Assembly (NCBI RefSeq): GCF_001294335.1
Contig: NZ_LGKG01000141.1
Location: forward strand, 1-64,000
Direction of reading: 5' to 3'
DNA: 64,000 bases
From: Streptomyces chattanoogensis
Lineage (GTDB): Bacteria; Actinomycetota; Actinomycetes; Streptomycetales; Streptomycetaceae
This document shows, in pieces, positions 1-7,298 of the stretch. Under the pieces are notes generated by a model that saw only the letters and a list, made by a program, of their open reading frames with translations, did not search any database and was not told where the DNA came from. Both the position numbers and the translations under genes were made by a program. Position 1 is the stretch's first letter, and the number at the start of each line of letters is the position of its first letter.

Positions 1-50
1 CCGATGGTACTGCAGGGGGGACCCTGTGGGAGAGTAGGACGCCGCCGAAC
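1..50 (+). rRNA. 5S ribosomal RNA, 3' end (partial)
   Basis: The first ~50 bases match the 3' part of actinobacterial 5S rRNA, including the GATGGTACTGC segment and the terminal GAGAGTAGGACGCCGCC helix strand. The gene begins before the window, so this is the last gene of an rrn operon. The exact mature 3' end is inferred from the family and not visible as such. A strong hairpin follows directly. An open reading frame runs through the 5S sequence into the next gene but is not translated here. Confidence 0.93.
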
Positions 51-61
51 AATTTTTGGGG

Positions 62-91
62 AAAGCCCCGCACCGTATGGTGCGGGGCTTT
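62..91 (+). terminator. rrn operon intrinsic terminator
   Basis: A perfect 13-bp stem (62-74 with 79-91) around a GTAT loop is followed by a short T run. It lies about a dozen bases after the 5S rRNA, as expected for the end of an rrn operon. Confidence 0.9.
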
Positions 92-132
92 TCTGCGTTC
101 CGGGGCAGTGCGCTGCACATAGGGTTCGGGGC

Positions 133-783
133 ATGCGATACGACCTCGTCATCTTCGACAACGACGGTGTGCTCGTCGACAGTGAGCCGCTTTCCAACAC
201 CATTCTGGCCGGCTATCTCACCGAGCTGGGCCATCCCACGTCGTACGAGGACTCGATACGCGACTACATGGGTGCGGCGATGCACCGCGTCCACGAACTC
301 GTGCTGGAACGCACGGGGCAGCGACTGCCGCCGGAATTCGACGATGTCTTCCATGACCGGGTTTTCGCGGCGTTCGAGCGAGAGTTGCAGCCGGTGTCAG
401 GGGTGACGGAGACGCTGGCGAAGCTGGCCGCGGACGGTGTTCCGTACTGCGTCGGGTCCTCGGGAAGTCATGAGCGGATCCGGGTGGGGCACCGGAAGAC
501 CGGCCTGGACCGGTGGTTCACGGCCGGGCGCATTTTTTCCTCGCAGGATGTGGGACGAGGGAAGCCGGCGCCGGATCTCTTTCTGCACGCCGCACAGGAG
601 ATGGGCGTGGCGGCGGAGCGGTGTGCCGTGATCGAGGACAGTCCGCTGGGGGTGCAGGCGGCGGTCGCGGCGGGGATGGACGTCTACGGGTTCACGGCGA
701 TGACGGGGGCCGAAAAGCTGCTGGAGGCCGGGGCGACGGAGTTGTTCGGCGAGATGGCGGAGTTGCCGGGGCTTCTTCGGTAG
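133..783 (+). CDS. HAD-superfamily hydrolase (beta-phosphoglucomutase-like)
   Basis: A 216-residue predicted cytoplasmic phosphatase or phosphomutase of the haloacid dehalogenase superfamily. Motif I is FDNDGVLVDSE near residue 9, with the nucleophile Asp and the general acid Asp two residues later. Motif II is the GSSGS segment near residue 112, and motifs III-IV are GKPAPD then IEDSPLGVQAA. This order is typical of subfamily IA proteins such as beta-phosphoglucomutase and GS1-like phosphatases; the substrate cannot be read from sequence. I chose the ATG at 133 because the frame extends upstream into the 5S rRNA terminator, which cannot be coding. The gene stands alone between the rrn operon and an MFS gene. 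Confidence 0.88.
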   Translation: MRYDLVIFDNDGVLVDSEPLSNTILAGYLTELGHPTSYEDSIRDYMGAAMHRVHELVLERTGQRLPPEFDDVFHDRVFAAFERELQPVSGVTETLAKLAADGVPYCVGSSGSHERIRVGHRKTGLDRWFTAGRIFSSQDVGRGKPAPDLFLHAAQEMGVAAERCAVIEDSPLGVQAAVAAGMDVYGFTAMTGAEKLLEAGATELFGEMAELPGLLR

Positions 784-823
784 GAGCCGGTGGGGGATCG
801 GTGGGTCCGGCCGCGCGGCGATA

Positions 824-839
824 TTGGTTGATTGGTTGA
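824..839 (+). repeat. 8-bp direct repeat (TTGGTTGA x2)
   Basis: Two adjacent copies of TTGGTTGA lie in the 103-bp gap before the MFS gene, in an AT-richer patch that may be its promoter. No -10/-35 pair could be assigned with confidence. Confidence 0.4.
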
Positions 840-886
840 GTGATTCATCTACCCAGCAGTAGTGCGGAGTTCTAGGCTGTGCGGCC

Positions 887-2140
887 ATGACGGCCCCGGG
901 GGTACCAGAAGCACAGCTGCGGCACGGCCGGGGTTCGCTTGCCCTGAGCTTCTTCATCCAGGGGGCGGTCTTCGCTCTTCTGGTGACGCGGATACCGGCG
1001 ATCCAGGACCGGTACGGGATATCGGACGGGCTGTTGCCCGTCTTCCTGGCGGCAGTGCCGGTGCTGGCGGGAGCCGGGAGCGTCGTCACCGAACATCTCG
1101 TGAAGCGGGTGCGGCCCAGCGTGGTGCTGCGGTGTGCGCAGCCGGTGGTGTGTCTGGCGTTGCTGGCCGTGGGGTCGGTCGGTTCGATGGCACAGGTGGC
1201 GTGTGCGCTGGCGGTGTTCGGGCTGTCGGTGGGGGCGCTGGATGCCTCGATGAACATGCTGGGCGTCACTTTGCAGCGGGCGTACGGGCGGAGCATCATG
1301 CTCGGCTTTCATGCCGCGTACAGCCTGGGCGGGATCGCCGGCGCGTCGCTCGCCTGGGCCGGGGCGCACTGGCAGCTGTCACTGGCGGCGCTGTACGGGC
1401 CGGTGGTGCTGGTGTTGACGCCGTTGGCGTGGGTCGCGGGCCGGTGGTTCGTGGACCGGCGGACGGTGGATCCGCAGCCGGCTGATCGGCAGGCCGTGGC
1501 GTACCAGGAGGGAGCGGCGAAGGCTTCCCTCGGCATGAGGCTGCTGTTGCCGCTGTGCCTGGTGATGGCGTTTGCGTATATCGGGGATTCGACGGTTTCC
1601 AACTGGAGCGCCAAGTATCTGCAGGATGTGCTCGGGAGCTCGGAGCAGCTGGCGACCGTTCCGTACAACGTCTATATGGTCACCACGCTGCTGGGGCGGG
1701 CGTTCGGGGACCTGGGAGTGCGGCGGTTCGGGGCGGCTGCGGTGGTGCGGGCCGGGACGGTGATCGCGGCGGGGGGCTTTGCGCTGGTCGCGGCGGCGCC
1801 GGGGGCGTGGACCGGGATGGCGGGGTTCACGCTGCTGGGGCTCGGGCTGTGTGTGATCGTGCCGCAGACGTTCGCGGCGGCGGGACGGCTTGCGGATGAG
1901 AGCCACCACCCCGGTGCCTCGGACACGGCCATCGCACGGCTGAATATTTTCAACTATGTGGGGTTTTTGATCGGGTCGCCGCTCGTGGGGGCGCTGGGCG
2001 ACGCCTGGAGTTATCGGGGGGCGATGCTCGTACCGATGGCGCTCGTACTGGTGACACTGGCGTACGCCCGTTCCTTTGACCCAGGGCGGGAGCTATACGG
2101 TGACGACCATGAGCGGCCGCGCACAGCTGATGTGGGATGA
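887..2140 (+). CDS. MFS transporter
   Basis: A 417-residue integral membrane protein with about twelve hydrophobic segments, beginning with SFFIQGAVFALLVTRIPAIQ, typical of the YbjJ/FucP-like branch of the major facilitator superfamily. The N-terminal half shows GALDASMNMLGV and the sequence around GFHAAYSLGGIAG; the C-terminal half shows GLGLCVIVPQTFAAAGRLA. It probably exports or imports a small solute through a proton-coupled rocker-switch mechanism; no substrate can be assigned. The start ATG at 887 has only a weak ribosome-binding site. The 3' end overlaps the next gene by 32 bases, so the two are probably cotranscribed. Confidence 0.88.
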   Translation: MTAPGVPEAQLRHGRGSLALSFFIQGAVFALLVTRIPAIQDRYGISDGLLPVFLAAVPVLAGAGSVVTEHLVKRVRPSVVLRCAQPVVCLALLAVGSVGSMAQVACALAVFGLSVGALDASMNMLGVTLQRAYGRSIMLGFHAAYSLGGIAGASLAWAGAHWQLSLAALYGPVVLVLTPLAWVAGRWFVDRRTVDPQPADRQAVAYQEGAAKASLGMRLLLPLCLVMAFAYIGDSTVSNWSAKYLQDVLGSSEQLATVPYNVYMVTTLLGRAFGDLGVRRFGAAAVVRAGTVIAAGGFALVAAAPGAWTGMAGFTLLGLGLCVIVPQTFAAAGRLADESHHPGASDTAIARLNIFNYVGFLIGSPLVGALGDAWSYRGAMLVPMALVLVTLAYARSFDPGRELYGDDHERPRTADVG

Positions 2141-3284
2141 GGCAGTAACGGGTTACGACTTCGGGCCCGGCCATCCGATGGACCCGGTCAGACTCGCGCT
2201 GACCATGCGACTGGTGGAGGCGTACGAGCTCGACCGCGGGCCGCTGGAGGTGGTGGCAGCCAAGCCGGCCGGGGATTCCACGCTGCGGCTGGTGCATCGT
2301 GAGGACTACATCGGGGCGGTGCGCAGGGCCTCGGCCGATCCCGCGTCGGCGGACATCGGGTACGGGCTGGGGACGGAGGACGTTCCGGCGTACGCAGGGA
2401 TGCATGAGGCGTCGGCGCTGATCGCGGGGCAGTCGGTGGGGGCGGCGGAAGCCGTCTGGCGCGGCGATGTGCTCCACGCGGTGAATTTCGCGGGCGGGCT
2501 GCACCATGCGATGCCGGGTGGCGCGTCCGGATTCTGTATCTACAACGACGCGGCGCTGGCGGTCGCCCGGCTGCTGGAGCTGGGCGCCGAGCGGGTGGCG
2601 TATGTGGATGTGGACGTCCATCACGGGGACGGCGTACAGGCGGCGTTCTGGGAGGACCCGCGGGTGCTGACGGTTTCGCTGCATGAGCATCCGCGGACGC
2701 TCTTTCCGCAGACCGGCTGGCCGGAGGAGACCGGCGGTGAGGGTGCGGAGGGCAGCGCGGCCAATGTGGCGCTGCCGGCCGGAACGGGTGACGAGGGCTG
2801 GCTGCGCGCCTTTCATGCGGTGGTGCCGGAGCTGCTGCGTGCGTTCCGGCCGCAGGTGATCGTGACGCAGCACGGGGCGGACACCCACTTCGAGGATCCG
2901 CTGGCGCACCTGGCGGTGAGCCTGGACGCGCAGCGGGTGGTGGCCGAGACCTGTCATGAGCTGGCGCACGAGCTCGCGGACGGGCGGTGGGTCGCGCTCG
3001 GTGGCGGCGGCTATGCGGTGGTGGATGTGGTACCGCGCAGCTGGACGCATCTGGTGGCGATCGTGGGGGGCCGGCCGATCGATCCGGCCTCGATGGTGCC
3101 GGAGTCCTGGCGGCACGAAGTGTTCCGCCGGACACGGCAGTTGGCGCCGCAGCGGATGACGGACGGGCGGACGCCGCGCTGGCGGGACTTCGCCGACGGC
3201 GGCTACAACCCGGCGGACCGGCTGGACCAGGCGGTGCTGGCCACCCGGCGGGCGGTGTTCCCCGCGCATGGTCTGCTGCCGTAG
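2109..3284 (+). CDS. acuC: Acetoin utilisation AcuC-like deacetylase (histone deacetylase family)
   Basis: A 391-residue zinc-dependent deacetylase of the class I/II HDAC fold. The catalytic His pair is in GGLHHAMPGG, the zinc ligands in VDVDVHHGDGVQ and the later Asp in QHGADTHFEDPL, and the glycine-rich GGGGYAVVDVVPRSW closes the active site. In Bacillus AcuC removes acetyl groups from acetyl-CoA synthetase; a comparable lysine-deacetylase role is inferred here. The ATG at 2109 (MSGRAQLMWDEAVTGYD) gives the usual family N-terminus and lies inside the 3' end of the upstream MFS gene, which suggests translational coupling. An in-frame ATG at 2076 would add 11 residues with no support. Confidence 0.85.
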   Translation: MSGRAQLMWDEAVTGYDFGPGHPMDPVRLALTMRLVEAYELDRGPLEVVAAKPAGDSTLRLVHREDYIGAVRRASADPASADIGYGLGTEDVPAYAGMHEASALIAGQSVGAAEAVWRGDVLHAVNFAGGLHHAMPGGASGFCIYNDAALAVARLLELGAERVAYVDVDVHHGDGVQAAFWEDPRVLTVSLHEHPRTLFPQTGWPEETGGEGAEGSAANVALPAGTGDEGWLRAFHAVVPELLRAFRPQVIVTQHGADTHFEDPLAHLAVSLDAQRVVAETCHELAHELADGRWVALGGGGYAVVDVVPRSWTHLVAIVGGRPIDPASMVPESWRHEVFRRTRQLAPQRMTDGRTPRWRDFADGGYNPADRLDQAVLATRRAVFPAHGLLP

Positions 3285-3377
3285 CGGCGACCGTCGCCAG
3301 GGGCGCCTGTAACGCTGTTACGGCGGTCATAGCGGTCATGACGACCGTATGGCCACAGTGGCCTCGACGGCCGCCCC

Positions 3378-4265
3378 GTGCCCCACGGATGTGTGACTAC
3401 CCGTCGGTTGGGCCATCCGACGGCCGGTCAACGCATCAGCATGGTGCGCGTGTTGGGCACCGGGGCGCTGCGGGCGCACCTGATCGAGGCGCGGCTCGCG
3501 GGGACGATCGCGACCCTGCGCGAGAAAAGTCTGGGACGGTACCGGCTCTTCGCGGCGCGCGATCCCCGGGTGCTGCTGGGGCTGGATCCGGACCGGGACT
3601 GGTCGGCGGGTGAAGTACTGCGGCTGATGGGGCAGAAGTGCGGCGTTTCGGTCGATCCCGCGCACACTTCAGGCCCCGATGTGATCGATCCCGACCGTAC
3701 GATCGCGGCCCTGGACAGGTTTGCGGACCGGGTCGGTGAGGCGGCCGGCCGAGGGGTCCCGGTGCTGCTCGGTACCGGGCATCCGCACCGGCTGCTGGAG
3801 TTCTACGCCACCCTCGCAGACGCTCTCTCGGCGGCGGGCTGTCCCGTCCTCACCCCGGCGTATGGTCGCCGTGTCGACATGGCGACCAGGTTCGGGGTAC
3901 GCACACGCTCCCTTGTGTACGTACGGGGAGTCGCGCTGATGCGCGAGGCGGGCGCGCGGGGAGCACCCGGTACGGGGGGCGTGCACACCCATTCGCCGCT
4001 CCCGGTGCGGGCCGCACTGGCGGCCGCGGCGGACGCCGGCGGGCCGCTGCCGGGCCTGGTGATCGGTGACCACGGATGGGTCTGCGGAGCAGGTCAGCTG
4101 GGCATCGAGGCGATCGGGCTGGCCGATACGGACGACCCCGCGCTGTTCGTCGGACAGGCCGAGGGCCGGGTGTCGGCGGTGGTGCCGCTCGATGACGCCG
4201 TGGGTTCCGTGCACTACCTCCCGCTGACGCGTTATGTACTCAATCGTGCGTATCTGTCACGGTAG
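3378..4265 (+). CDS. Conserved actinobacterial phosphatase-like protein
   Basis: Up to 295 residues, without a recognisable catalytic motif I can name. Visible blocks are DVIDPDRTIAALDRFADRVG, a glycine-rich LLGTGHPHRLLEFY, THSPLPVRAALA and GLVIGDHGWVCGAGQLGIEA, all typical of a Streptomyces family usually annotated as phosphatase and located next to acuC and bdtA. The start is uncertain: GTG 3378 is the longest form, but GTG 3393 and ATG 3441 are in frame, and conserved-looking sequence begins only after 3441. No convincing Shine-Dalgarno is present before any of the three. The function should be treated as unknown. Confidence 0.7.
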   Translation: MPHGCVTTRRLGHPTAGQRISMVRVLGTGALRAHLIEARLAGTIATLREKSLGRYRLFAARDPRVLLGLDPDRDWSAGEVLRLMGQKCGVSVDPAHTSGPDVIDPDRTIAALDRFADRVGEAAGRGVPVLLGTGHPHRLLEFYATLADALSAAGCPVLTPAYGRRVDMATRFGVRTRSLVYVRGVALMREAGARGAPGTGGVHTHSPLPVRAALAAAADAGGPLPGLVIGDHGWVCGAGQLGIEAIGLADTDDPALFVGQAEGRVSAVVPLDDAVGSVHYLPLTRYVLNRAYLSR

Positions 4266-4319
4266 GCGGCCGTTACCGGCTCCTCTTCCCCACTCGCATC
4301 ACTGGCCCCTAATCTGGGG

Positions 4320-4347
4320 AGTGAGCGCATAGCGACGAAGAGTCACC
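4320..4347 (+). promoter_or_regulatory. Candidate BldD operator upstream of bdtA
   Basis: AGTGA at 4320-4324 and TCACC at 4343-4347 are separated by 18 bases, matching the BldD half-site pattern AGTGA-n-TCACC. bdtA is a known BldD target in S. coelicolor, so position and pattern agree. The right half-site is also part of a second inverted repeat, GTCACCGG (4342-4349) with CCGGTGAC (4358-4365). Confidence 0.6.
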
Positions 4348-4393
4348 GGAGGGGAAGCCGGTGACCGTCTTATGCGGAAGGTGCAGGTGTGGC

Positions 4394-4603
4394 ATGGCTG
4401 GAGATCAGAGGCCTCTGAACGAGGTCGTGTTTCTTACCGTGGCAGAAGTGGCCACGGTGATGCGAGTGTCGAAGATGACCGTGTACCGCTTGGTGCACAG
4501 CGGTCATCTGCCCGCGATCCGGGTGGGGAGGTCGTTCCGCGTTCCGGAGCAGGCCGTTCACGACTATCTCCGTGAGTCCTATGTGGGGGTGGAATCAGCC
4601 TGA
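4394..4603 (+). CDS. bdtA: Excisionase/MerR-type helix-turn-helix DNA-binding protein, BdtA-like
   Basis: A 69-residue protein made almost entirely of one winged helix-turn-helix domain of the excisionase (HTH_17) type. Residues FLTVAEVATVMRVSKMTVYR form the helix-turn-helix and IRVGRSFRVPEQAVHDYL the wing and final helix. Gene order (acuC, phosphatase-like, this gene, bS22, epimerase-like, acyltransferase, rsbN, bldN) matches the S. coelicolor neighbourhood of bdtA, named as a BldD target. The ATG at 4394 follows AGGTGTGG; a GTG at 4361 would add 11 Cys-rich residues and is less likely. A BldD-type operator lies ~50 bases upstream, so developmental repression by BldD is probable. Confidence 0.8.
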   Translation: MAGDQRPLNEVVFLTVAEVATVMRVSKMTVYRLVHSGHLPAIRVGRSFRVPEQAVHDYLRESYVGVESA

Positions 4604-4723
4604 CGGGTCCTTCCGAGACCCTCGGATTACGCCGTACGCCCGGCGCCGGGTAGGCTGGCCCGATGTAGGTAGTGTGGGCTCGGACGCCCCGCACCGAGTG
4701 ATTCGAAGTGAGCGAGGGTAGTC

Positions 4724-4822
4724 GTGGGCTCTGTTATCAAGAAGCGGCGCAAGCGGATGGCTAAGAAGAAGCACCGCAAGCTGCTCAAGCGCACCCGCGT
4801 TCAGCGTCGTAACAAGAAGTAA
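4724..4822 (+). CDS. Small ribosomal subunit protein bS22 (AURKAIP1/COX24 domain)
   Basis: A 32-residue, extremely basic protein beginning [19 protein letters not shown] and ending [10 protein letters not shown]. This is the actinobacterial AURKAIP1/COX24 domain protein, seen as bS22 in mycobacterial 30S ribosome structures, where it binds 16S rRNA near the decoding centre. Only three Lys/Arg-poor positions break the positive charge. The GTG start at 4724 follows GCGAGGGTAG. The gene is too short for usual ORF cut-offs and is easily missed. It is followed by a strong hairpin and so probably forms its own transcript or ends the bdtA transcript. Confidence 0.9.
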   Translation: MGSVIKKRRKRMAKKKHRKLLKRTRVQRRNKK

Positions 4823-4843
4823 GCGACGCTGAATCGCGATTTC

Positions 4844-4879
4844 GCGGCCTCCTGTCACCTTGGTGTGGCAGGGGGCCGC
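4844..4879 (+). terminator. Hairpin terminator after bS22
   Basis: GCGGCCTCCTGTCACC (4844-4859) pairs with GGTGTGGCAGGGGGCCGC (4862-4879), leaving a two-base bulge and a tight loop. It begins 21 bases after the bS22 stop. No U run follows, which is common in Streptomyces terminators. Confidence 0.6.
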
Positions 4880-5039
4880 GGTGCGTTGTGGGCCGTATGG
4901 GCGGGCCTTGGGCGCGAAATGCAGCTCTGGGCATCCTGCGGTCATCGCAGCGCAACACCGACCCGATAGCGTGGCTCGCACAGCTCGACTCAGGCGGGAA
5001 TCCGACGAGACTGCCGAGGGCGGGAAGGAAGGGCTGATC

Positions 5040-6074
5040 TTGGGCAAGGTCGTGCTCGTCACGGGAGCCGCACGCCAGCTGGGGGGCCGGTTCATCCGCC
5101 GTATCCGGCGCGATCCCGACATCGACCGGGTGATCGGGGTCGACGCCGTGCCACCGGAGCACCATCTGGGCGGCGCCGAATTCCTCAGGGCCGATATCCG
5201 GCAGCCCACGATCGCCAGGGTCCTGGCCGAGACGGGCGTCGACACCGTCGTCCATATGGACATCAACGGCACACCCCTGGGCAGCCGCGGCGGCCGCACC
5301 GCCGTGAAGGAAACCAATGTGATCGGGACCATGCAGCTGCTCGGTGCCTGTCAGAAGGCCCCGAACGTGCAGCGCCTGGTCATCAAATCCAGCGCCAGTG
5401 TTTATGGTTCCGCGCCGAAGGACCCCGCCGTATTCACCGAGACCACTCCGCCCAAGTCGCTGCCCAGCGGCGGCTTCGCGAAGGACGTCGTCGAGATCGA
5501 GGGATATGTGCGCGGCTTCGCCCGGCGGCGGCCCGATGTGGCGGTGTGCGTCCTGCGCTTCGCCAACATCCTCGGGCCGTGCGCGGACTCCCCGCTCGCC
5601 GAGTACTTCTCGCTGCCCGTCTGGCCCACGGTCCTCGGCTACGACCCGCGGCTGCAGTTCGTCCATGAGGACGACGCCATCGAGGTGCTGCGGATCGCCT
5701 CCGCCGAGGCGCGCCGCGGCACCCTCAACAGCGGGACGTTCAATATCGCCGGGGACGGTGTACTGCTGCTCTCGCAGATCTCGCGGCGGCTGGGGCGGCC
5801 CACGCTGCCGCTGTTCCTGCCGACGGTGACCTGGGCCGGTACGGCGCTGCGCGCCATCGGCGTCACGGACTTCTCGCCGGAGCAGATCCGGATGCTGACC
5901 CACGGCAGGGTCGTCGAGACGACCCAGATGCGCGAGACACTGGGCTTCCACCCGCAGTACACGACGGGGGAGACCTTCGCGGAATTCGCCCGCAGCCGCG
6001 GCCCCGGGCTGCTGCCGCCCGAGTGCCTCGCCCGCACCGTCGACAAACTCGCCGGCGTGCTGCCCGCACGCTGA
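5040..6074 (+). CDS. NAD-dependent epimerase/dehydratase-like protein
   Basis: A 344-residue extended SDR-type protein. A Rossmann fold opens with GKVVLVTGAARQLGGRF, followed by VVHMD and SSASVYGS near residue 120, and LRFANILGP near 175. The usual catalytic Tyr-x3-Lys is not visible: the expected place reads SGGFAKDVVEIE, with Phe where Tyr is expected and Val where Lys is expected. The protein may bind NAD(H) without normal epimerase chemistry. The TTG at 5040 is chosen because it follows GGAAGGG and gives the standard N-terminus; the frame is open further upstream without a good start. It precedes the acyltransferase by 29 bases, so the two are likely an operon. Confidence 0.82.
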   Translation: MGKVVLVTGAARQLGGRFIRRIRRDPDIDRVIGVDAVPPEHHLGGAEFLRADIRQPTIARVLAETGVDTVVHMDINGTPLGSRGGRTAVKETNVIGTMQLLGACQKAPNVQRLVIKSSASVYGSAPKDPAVFTETTPPKSLPSGGFAKDVVEIEGYVRGFARRRPDVAVCVLRFANILGPCADSPLAEYFSLPVWPTVLGYDPRLQFVHEDDAIEVLRIASAEARRGTLNSGTFNIAGDGVLLLSQISRRLGRPTLPLFLPTVTWAGTALRAIGVTDFSPEQIRMLTHGRVVETTQMRETLGFHPQYTTGETFAEFARSRGPGLLPPECLARTVDKLAGVLPAR

Positions 6075-6103
6075 GGCCCGACCCAGTGAGGAGTTCACCC
6101 ACG

Positions 6104-7102
6104 ATGGCGGACGCCAAGGTCATTCCCTTCGGCGAGGAGCCTCGGGCGCGCAGAAAGGCCAGGCGGGCCGAGCGCGCGGGGCAGGGCGCGGCGCTGGCGC
6201 CCGTACCGGAGGCGCGCAGCGAGCCCGAGGAACCGGCGGCGCGCCGCCGGCCGAGCACTGGGCGGTCCCTCGACGAGAAGATCGCGGGCGGGCTGGCCTT
6301 CCTGCGCCGGCGGATCACCGGTGACTACGAGGTCGACGACTTCGGCTACGACGAGGAGCTGACCGATCAGGTCCTGATGTCGCTGCTGCGGCCCTTCTAC
6401 GAGAAGTACTTCCGGGCGGAGGTCAAGGGCGTCGAGAACATCCCCTCCGACGGCGGGGCGCTGATCGTCGCCAATCACTCGGGGACGCTGCCGCTGGACG
6501 GGCTGATGCTCCAGGTCGCGGTGCACGACCACCATCCGGCGGAGCGTCATCTGCGGCTGCTGGCGGCCGATTTGGTGTTCGTCCTGCCGGTGATAAACGA
6601 GCTGGCGCGGAAGGCCGGGCACACCCTGGCGTGTGCGGAGGACGCGCAGCGGCTGCTGGAGCGCGGTGAGGTCGTCGGGGTGATGCCGGAGGGCTTCAAG
6701 GGCATCGGCAAGCCCTTCGCGGACCGCTACAAGCTGCAGCGGTTCGGGCGGGGCGGGTTTGTCTCGACGGCCCTGAAGGCCGGGGTGCCGATCGTGCCGT
6801 GCTCGATCGTGGGCGCCGAGGAGATCTACCCGATGATCGGGAACGCCAAGACCCTGGCGCGGGTGCTGGGGCTGCCGTACTTCCCGCTCACGCCGACGTT
6901 CCCGTGGCTGGGGCCGCTGGGTGCCGTACCGCTGCCGACGAAGTGGACGATCCAGTTCGGCGAGCCGATCTCCACGGAGGGCTATCCGCCGGAGGCGGCC
7001 GACGACCCGATGCTGATGTTCAACCTGACCGATCAGGTGCGGGAAACGATTCAGCACACGCTCTACAAGCTGCTGGTGCAGCGGCGCTCGGTGTTTTTCT
7101 GA
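6104..7102 (+). CDS. PlsC-type lysophospholipid acyltransferase
   Basis: A 332-residue glycerolipid acyltransferase family protein. A ~90-residue charged N-terminal extension (Arg/Glu/Ala-rich) precedes the catalytic domain. Block I is ANHSGTLPLDG, with His and Asp further apart than in the usual HX4D; block III is MPEGFKGIGKPF; block IV is GVPIVPCSIVGAEE. It probably acylates lysophosphatidate or a related glycerol lipid at the membrane face. ATG 6104 follows GTGAGGAG. It forms a likely operon with the upstream epimerase-like gene. Its last ~50 bases are duplicated just downstream at 7198-7248. Confidence 0.85.
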   Translation: MADAKVIPFGEEPRARRKARRAERAGQGAALAPVPEARSEPEEPAARRRPSTGRSLDEKIAGGLAFLRRRITGDYEVDDFGYDEELTDQVLMSLLRPFYEKYFRAEVKGVENIPSDGGALIVANHSGTLPLDGLMLQVAVHDHHPAERHLRLLAADLVFVLPVINELARKAGHTLACAEDAQRLLERGEVVGVMPEGFKGIGKPFADRYKLQRFGRGGFVSTALKAGVPIVPCSIVGAEEIYPMIGNAKTLARVLGLPYFPLTPTFPWLGPLGAVPLPTKWTIQFGEPISTEGYPPEAADDPMLMFNLTDQVRETIQHTLYKLLVQRRSVFF

Positions 7103-7197
7103 GCGGTGGTGTGGCCGTCGGCTGCTGGTGTTCGTCGGGCTGGGCCGATGGGTGGCGGCGTGGGGGTACGGGGGGTCGCTCCCCGGGGGAATGCAGT

Positions 7198-7248
7198 AGC
7201 ACACGCTCTACAAGCTGCTCGTGCAGCGGCGCTCGGTGTTCTTCTGAG
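7198..7248 (+). repeat. Duplicated 3' tail of the acyltransferase gene (fragment)
   Basis: Bases 7198-7248 repeat 7053-7103, the last 16 codons and stop of the acyltransferase gene, with only two mismatches. Both differences are synonymous in the gene frame (CTG/CTC and TTT/TTC). The copy has no start and is not itself a gene; it is a tail remnant ending in its own stop codon. The 94 bases between the copies are unrelated to either. Confidence 0.85.
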
Positions 7249-7277
7249 GGAAGGACCGGAAGAACACCGAGCGCCGC
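7226..7277. terminator. Bidirectional terminator built on the duplicated gene tail
   Basis: A perfect 19-bp inverted repeat (7226-7244 with 7259-7277) encloses a 14-base loop. It lies between the convergent acyltransferase and rsbN genes. The left arm is the duplicated acyltransferase 3' coding sequence; the genuine gene end at 7081-7099 can pair with the same right arm with a single mismatch. Confidence 0.75.
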
Positions 7278-7298
7278 GTCCGGAGAGCGCGCCGACGG

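Noticed and set aside
4..132. N-terminal extension of the HAD hydrolase into the 5S rRNA
   Set aside because: It would translate rRNA and its terminator; the ATG at 133 gives the family N-terminus.
2188..3339. Long minus-strand open frame opposite the acuC-like gene
   Set aside because: It is Pro/Ala/Arg-rich, crosses the whole antisense of a well-supported gene and has no ribosome-binding site or domain; such frames are a by-product of high GC.
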